The notes beneath the pieces are model-generated. The model searched no databases and was not told where the DNA came from. It was given only the letters and a program-made list of their open reading frames with translations. From Bartonella henselae str. Houston-1 (GTDB lineage Bacteria > Pseudomonadota > Alphaproteobacteria > Rhizobiales > Rhizobiaceae): a stretch of DNA of 64,000 nucleotides. Below, piece after piece: positions 60,385-64,000 of the stretch; the first letter of the stretch is position 1, and each line of letters opens with the position of its first letter. The stretch covers positions 682,001 through 746,000 of the forward strand of contig NC_005956.1 in assembly GCF_000046705.1 (NCBI RefSeq). Reading direction: 5' to 3'. The position numbers were made by a program, and so were the translations under genes.

Positions 60385-61158
60385 TTAGTGTTTAATTTTA
60401 GCAAGAAAATCACGAGCACGTTGACTTTTAGGATTGATAAAAAATTCATCAGATGCTGTATCTTCAATAATTTTTCCATTTTCTAAAAAAAGTATTCTTT
60501 CTGAAACTTTTCGAGCAAAACCCATTTCATGGGTGACACACAGCATTGTTATGCCTGTATTTGCTAATTGAACCATAACTTCTAAAACTTCTCCAACACT
60601 TTCTGGATCAAGAGCTGATGTTGGTTCATCAAAAAGCATTACTTCAGGTTTCATACAAAGTGCACGCGCAATTGCAACACGCTGTTGTTGCCCACCAGAG
60701 AGTTGTAAAGGATATTTCTCACAATGTTTTTCAATTCCAACTTGTGTCAAATAATGCATTGCCCGTTTCTTTGCTTGTTGTTTAGAAAGTCCTTGAACTG
60801 TCATAGGTGCTAAAATGCAATTTTGCATAACAGTCATGTGGGGAAATAAATTAAAATGCTGAAAAACCATTCCTATTTTGCGCAGAACAGTTTTTTGTTG
60901 GTGTATAGGAGCCGTATGGATATTAATATTATGGATACAAATTGAACCTTTGTGTGTTTGTTCTAATTGATTAATACAACGAATCAAAGTTGATTTTCCT
61001 GATCCAGAAGGCCCACAAATAACGATGCGTTGTCCAATTTCTACATCCAGGTTAATATCATGGAGCACATGAAAGTTTCCATACCATTTATTTAAATTTC
61101 GAATAGAGATTACTGGGCTTTTAGTGGTATGGACAAGTTTATTATTTTTCAAATTCAT
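60385..61158 (-). CDS. Amino-acid ABC transporter ATP-binding protein
   Basis: 257 residues. Walker [10 protein letters not shown], signature [15 protein letters not shown], Walker [13 protein letters not shown] and switch His in [12 protein letters not shown]. The closest family is the polar amino-acid importer ATPases (GlnQ/HisP/ArtP type). Last gene of a four-gene minus-strand operon; the gap to the permease gene before it is 77 bases. Specificity is not readable from the ATPase. Confidence 0.94.
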   Translation of the reverse strand: MNLKNNKLVHTTKSPVISIRNLNKWYGNFHVLHDINLDVEIGQRIVICGPSGSGKSTLIRCINQLEQTHKGSICIHNINIHTAPIHQQKTVLRKIGMVFQHFNLFPHMTVMQNCILAPMTVQGLSKQQAKKRAMHYLTQVGIEKHCEKYPLQLSGGQQQRVAIARALCMKPEVMLFDEPTSALDPESVGEVLEVMVQLANTGITMLCVTHEMGFARKVSERILFLENGKIIEDTASDEFFINPKSQRARDFLAKIKH

Positions 61159-61235
61159 CTTTTATATTCTTTCATTGATGAATAAATTGATTAATTTAAT
61201 ATTTTAGTGGTAAAAATTTTTCTGATCATTTTTGT

Positions 61236-61943
61236 TTATCGTAAATATCGGGTGAGGTGGCGTTCAATCGCGATGATAAAACGATGAACAAGGGCAACGA
61301 CAAGAAGATAGATAAGAGCAACCCAAATATAAACTTGAAAATCAAATGTACGTGAATAAGTGAGTTTAGCAATCCCCATTAAATCATAAATAGTAATAAG
61401 TGAGGCAATGGCACTGGATTTAATCATTAAAATAAATTCATTTCCTAGGGGACGTAACGCTACAACCATTGCTTGCGGAAGAATAATTTTAAAAAATGTT
61501 GTAGAGCTGCTTAGCCCTAGAGCTTTTGATGCTTCAATTTGTCCAGCTTTTACTGATAAAAAACTTCCTTTAAAGATTTCAGATTGATAAGCAGCGGAAT
61601 TAAGTGCAAAAATGAAAATACAGCAGTACCATGCGTTTTGGAAAAACCACCATAAACCAACTTGTTGCCAAAAGCTGTTCATTGAACCAAGTCCATAATA
61701 AAAAAGGAAAAGTTGGGCTAATAAGGGAGATCCACGGAAAAAATAAACATAAGCATGTGCAAAATACCGCAAAAGCTTATTATTTGATAAACGCACAAAT
61801 GTAATAAACATACCGAGAAAAAAACCAAGAGAGCAAGCAATAAAAACTAGCTCAAAAGTAACAAGAAATCCATCAATAAATTTCAGTCCATAACGGTTCA
61901 AGAGAGCAGGATTGAAAAGGAAATAGAGCCACTCTGGAATCAT
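61236..61943 (-). CDS. Amino-acid ABC transporter permease (second)
   Basis: 235 residues with about five transmembrane helices. HisM/GlnP-type EAA loop: EASKALGLSSSTTFFKIILP, with PQAMVVALRPLGNEFILM. It starts one base after the stop of the first permease, so the two are coupled and probably form a heterodimer. MIPEWLYFLF is the start. Confidence 0.93.
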   Translation of the reverse strand: MIPEWLYFLFNPALLNRYGLKFIDGFLVTFELVFIACSLGFFLGMFITFVRLSNNKLLRYFAHAYVYFFRGSPLLAQLFLFYYGLGSMNSFWQQVGLWWFFQNAWYCCIFIFALNSAAYQSEIFKGSFLSVKAGQIEASKALGLSSSTTFFKIILPQAMVVALRPLGNEFILMIKSSAIASLITIYDLMGIAKLTYSRTFDFQVYIWVALIYLLVVALVHRFIIAIERHLTRYLR

Positions 61944-61944
61944 C

Positions 61945-62679
61945 TCAGACTAACACCTTCTGATATCCTAGTTGAGTGCGTGTTTCAAGATAATGTAGGA
62001 TTGCGGAAAAAAACGCTGAAAATAATAAATAGAGTAAACATGCCACAAGATAAAATAACATAGGCTCATTGGTAGCAGCGACTGCTAAATTCGTTTGTTG
62101 CATAAGGTCAACAAGTGAAATGGTTGAAACAAGTGATGTATCTTTAAGTAAAGTGAGCCAATTATTAGAAAGTCCTGGCAAGGCATTTCGAATAAGTTGA
62201 GGAAAGACAACACGAAAAAATGTGGTTGAGCGTGAAAGTCCTAGAGCTTTAGCTGCTTCATATTGACCTTTGTCAAAAATGTTGAATGCTCCGAGCCAAA
62301 CTTCACAAGAAAAAGCAGCAAGAACCATACTAAGTGCAAGAACACCAGCAATAAAAGCATTGATACTAAATATTATTTCAATATTAAAATAATCAAGAAC
62401 AGCTTGAATAACGCTTTGTAAACCATAATAGACTAAAAATAAAGTTAAAAGCTCTGGTAAGCTACGAAATACTGATGAAAAAAGGGTAGCTATAGCTTTA
62501 GCTGTTTTGATATTAGATCGTATCATCAGTGCACTTAGAAGTCCTAGAGGAAGTCCTAAGATTCCACAGCATAAAGCCAATGATAAAGTGATCCCTGCAC
62601 TTGAAAGTATAACTACACCCCACCCCCCATTGCTAAATGATAGCAATGCTAAATTTTGGGCCATCCTTGTGCTCCTCAC
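61945..62679 (-). CDS. Amino-acid ABC transporter permease (first)
   Basis: 244 residues with about five transmembrane helices and the EAA loop YEAAKALGLSRSTTFFRVVF, similar to but distinct from the neighbouring permease. ATG 62679 (MRSTRMAQN) is used; ATG 62664 (MAQNLALLSF) is equally possible. HisQ-type. It lies 64 bases downstream of the binding-protein gene. Confidence 0.92.
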   Translation of the reverse strand: MRSTRMAQNLALLSFSNGGWGVVILSSAGITLSLALCCGILGLPLGLLSALMIRSNIKTAKAIATLFSSVFRSLPELLTLFLVYYGLQSVIQAVLDYFNIEIIFSINAFIAGVLALSMVLAAFSCEVWLGAFNIFDKGQYEAAKALGLSRSTTFFRVVFPQLIRNALPGLSNNWLTLLKDTSLVSTISLVDLMQQTNLAVAATNEPMLFYLVACLLYLLFSAFFSAILHYLETRTQLGYQKVLV

Positions 62680-62743
62680 AAAAATTTAGATAAATTTTCT
62701 TACAAATAAATAATTTGTTCAAATTTAGTTTATATTGATATTT

Positions 62744-63496
62744 TTAATAAATATCGAATGTAAAATATTTCTTCATAATTTTATCATAAGTTCCGTCCTC
62801 ACGGATTTCTTTTATTGCTTCATTGAACTTATTTTTAAGATCGTTATTATTTTTGCGTATAGCAATTGCGATAGGCAGTTTTGTTTTTTTCAGACTACCA
62901 AGAAGTTGACAGCAATCTTTTTCTTCATTTTCTAGCCAGTTTACTGCTGCCAGTTTATCAGAGATGACGATATCAAGCCTATGACTTAAAAGATCACGTT
63001 TAACTTCTATTGCTGTAGGATAAAGTTTGATATTCACACCCTCAGCTGCATAATGATCTTCTGCGTACACAGCTTGTGTTGTATTTGATTGTACACCAAG
63101 ATTCTTATCTTTAAAAGCTTCTGCCGAGATTTCTTTAATTCCTGAATCTTTGTGAACGATTACAACCAATTCTGTACTGTAGTATGCGTCTGTGAAGTCA
63201 ATTTTTTGTAAGCGCTCTTCTGTAGGAGCGAGAGAAGAAATGATAGCATCGTATTTTTTTGCAAGAAGGCCAGGAATCATTCCCTCAAAGTCTTGGGTGA
63301 CGATAGTACACTCGACATTCATTTTTTTGCACAGTGCATAAGATATATCAATATCAAAACCCTGAAGCTCGTTATTTGAGTTGACGTAACTGAATGGGGG
63401 ATAGGAAGCATCACTTGCAATTTTCAGCGTTTTAGCATTGGCCAATTGGGTGAACAGTACTAAATTTGTTATGAGGGCTACAGCTAATAATTTCAT
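62744..63496 (-). CDS. Periplasmic amino-acid binding protein
   Basis: 250 residues. Signal peptide to about residue 21 (LAVALITNLVLFTQLANA), then the family start KTLKIASDASYPPFSYVNSN and GFDIDISYALCKKMNVECTI, ending with the KIMKKYF region. LAO/HisJ-like (lysine, arginine, ornithine or histidine class). The first gene of the operon with AGGAGAACATA upstream; the ligand is inferred only to class level. Confidence 0.92.
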   Translation of the reverse strand: MKLLAVALITNLVLFTQLANAKTLKIASDASYPPFSYVNSNNELQGFDIDISYALCKKMNVECTIVTQDFEGMIPGLLAKKYDAIISSLAPTEERLQKIDFTDAYYSTELVVIVHKDSGIKEISAEAFKDKNLGVQSNTTQAVYAEDHYAAEGVNIKLYPTAIEVKRDLLSHRLDIVISDKLAAVNWLENEEKDCCQLLGSLKKTKLPIAIAIRKNNNDLKNKFNEAIKEIREDGTYDKIMKKYFTFDIY

Positions 63497-64000
63497 TATG
63501 TTCTCCTATCAGATAAGCGAGAGAATATTAAATCATCATGTATTTTATAATCTGTAAGGTTTTCTAAGAGCAATATAAAAAATTTATTGGGATTCATTTT
63601 ATTATTATTGCAAGGGTATCATTATTTAAAAAAATTATCTATTCTTATTCAAGACTAATATAGGAAAAATTGAGAAAAATTGAGAATTTAACTTTGAAAA
63701 AAGACTCTTTAAATAAAATCATTTTTTCTAAATTGTCTACATATCGAGGAACATACAAAATCAATTATTTTTGGTAGATACAGATATTTTACTCGTAAAA
63801 GAAGTCTATTGCTAATAGATGGTTTCAGAAAGATTCTTTGTATGTGGTTATGATAGGCATATACGACCATACTTCTTGTGGTGGTTGGTTTTTTATAGAA
63901 AAATTTCAATAATAGGCTTGGGCTTTAAATCTTTTTCTAATTTATAGAAAAAGGGAAAAAGGCATTTTTAGTTGAAAATAGCACTTGGATAATTTTTTTA
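63497..64000. other. AT-rich end region upstream of the ABC operon
   Basis: 504 bases with no supportable gene. Near 63664 a 10-base unit GAAAAATTGA occurs twice in tandem. Near the right edge a perfect hairpin CTTTTTCTA (63931-63939) / TAGAAAAAG (63945-63953) may end a gene beyond the window. The ABC operon promoter should lie at the left. Confidence 0.45.

Overview
The window reads as chromosomal core sequence of an AT-rich, host-adapted alphaproteobacterium of the Rhizobiales, most likely a Bartonella. The clues are a fused IspDF, an Rrf2-type RirA iron regulator with the three typical cysteines, an NtrY/NtrX pair without NtrB/NtrC, an NDUFA12-type complex I accessory subunit, LpxI instead of LpxH, an EipB-type envelope protein, long AT-rich spacers and gene decay. 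The species cannot be fixed from sequence reading alone.

Layout. 1-2016 (minus): end of a CinA-type amidase, ispDF and rirA. 2176-7180 (plus): ntrY-ntrX-trkA in tight succession, then a decayed DXD glycosyltransferase. 8143-13344: the protein quality-control block clpP-clpX-lon followed by the HU gene. 13879-21959: trmFO (minus), tRNA-Leu, trigger factor, gatB, NDUFA12, a DUF2155 protein, a rhomboid protease and rlmB (minus). 22163-36257: the translation/transcription block tRNA-Tyr, tRNA-Gly, tuf, tRNA-Trp, secE, nusG, rplK, rplA, rplJ, rplL, rpoB, rpoC, with structured leaders and internal terminator-like hairpins. 36857-47044: mixed metabolic and envelope genes (MerR regulator, nitroreductase, sdaA, dacA with a small unknown partner, clpS-clpA, HIT protein, RidA, EipB). 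47223-60366: rpsB-tsf-pyrH-frr, then cdsA-rseP-bamA-lpxD-fabZ-lpxA-lpxI-lpxB, the outer-membrane assembly and lipid A block. 60385-63496 (minus): a complete polar amino-acid ABC importer.

How the genes work together. Most of the window supplies growth machinery: transcription (RpoB, RpoC, NusG), translation (EF-Tu, EF-Ts, L1, L7/L12, L10, L11, S2, Frr, GatB, four tRNAs), folding and proteolysis (Tig, ClpP, ClpX, ClpA, ClpS, Lon), secretion (SecE), and the outer membrane (BamA, RseP, CdsA, Lpx enzymes, EipB, DacA). NtrYX, RirA and the amino-acid importer connect this to nutrient state.

I found no CRISPR array, prophage, insertion sequence, toxin-antitoxin pair, secretion system or defence island, and no convincing wholly new system. 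The parts worth a second look are regulatory and evolutionary: an ispDF gene without a standard start codon, an elaborate rplJ leader, a probable leader peptide before rplK, mutually exclusive hairpins between rpsB and tsf, an empty 769-bp gap where uppS is expected, NtrX without GAFTGA, a 31-codon membrane ORF before sdaA, and several perfect palindromes in otherwise empty gaps.
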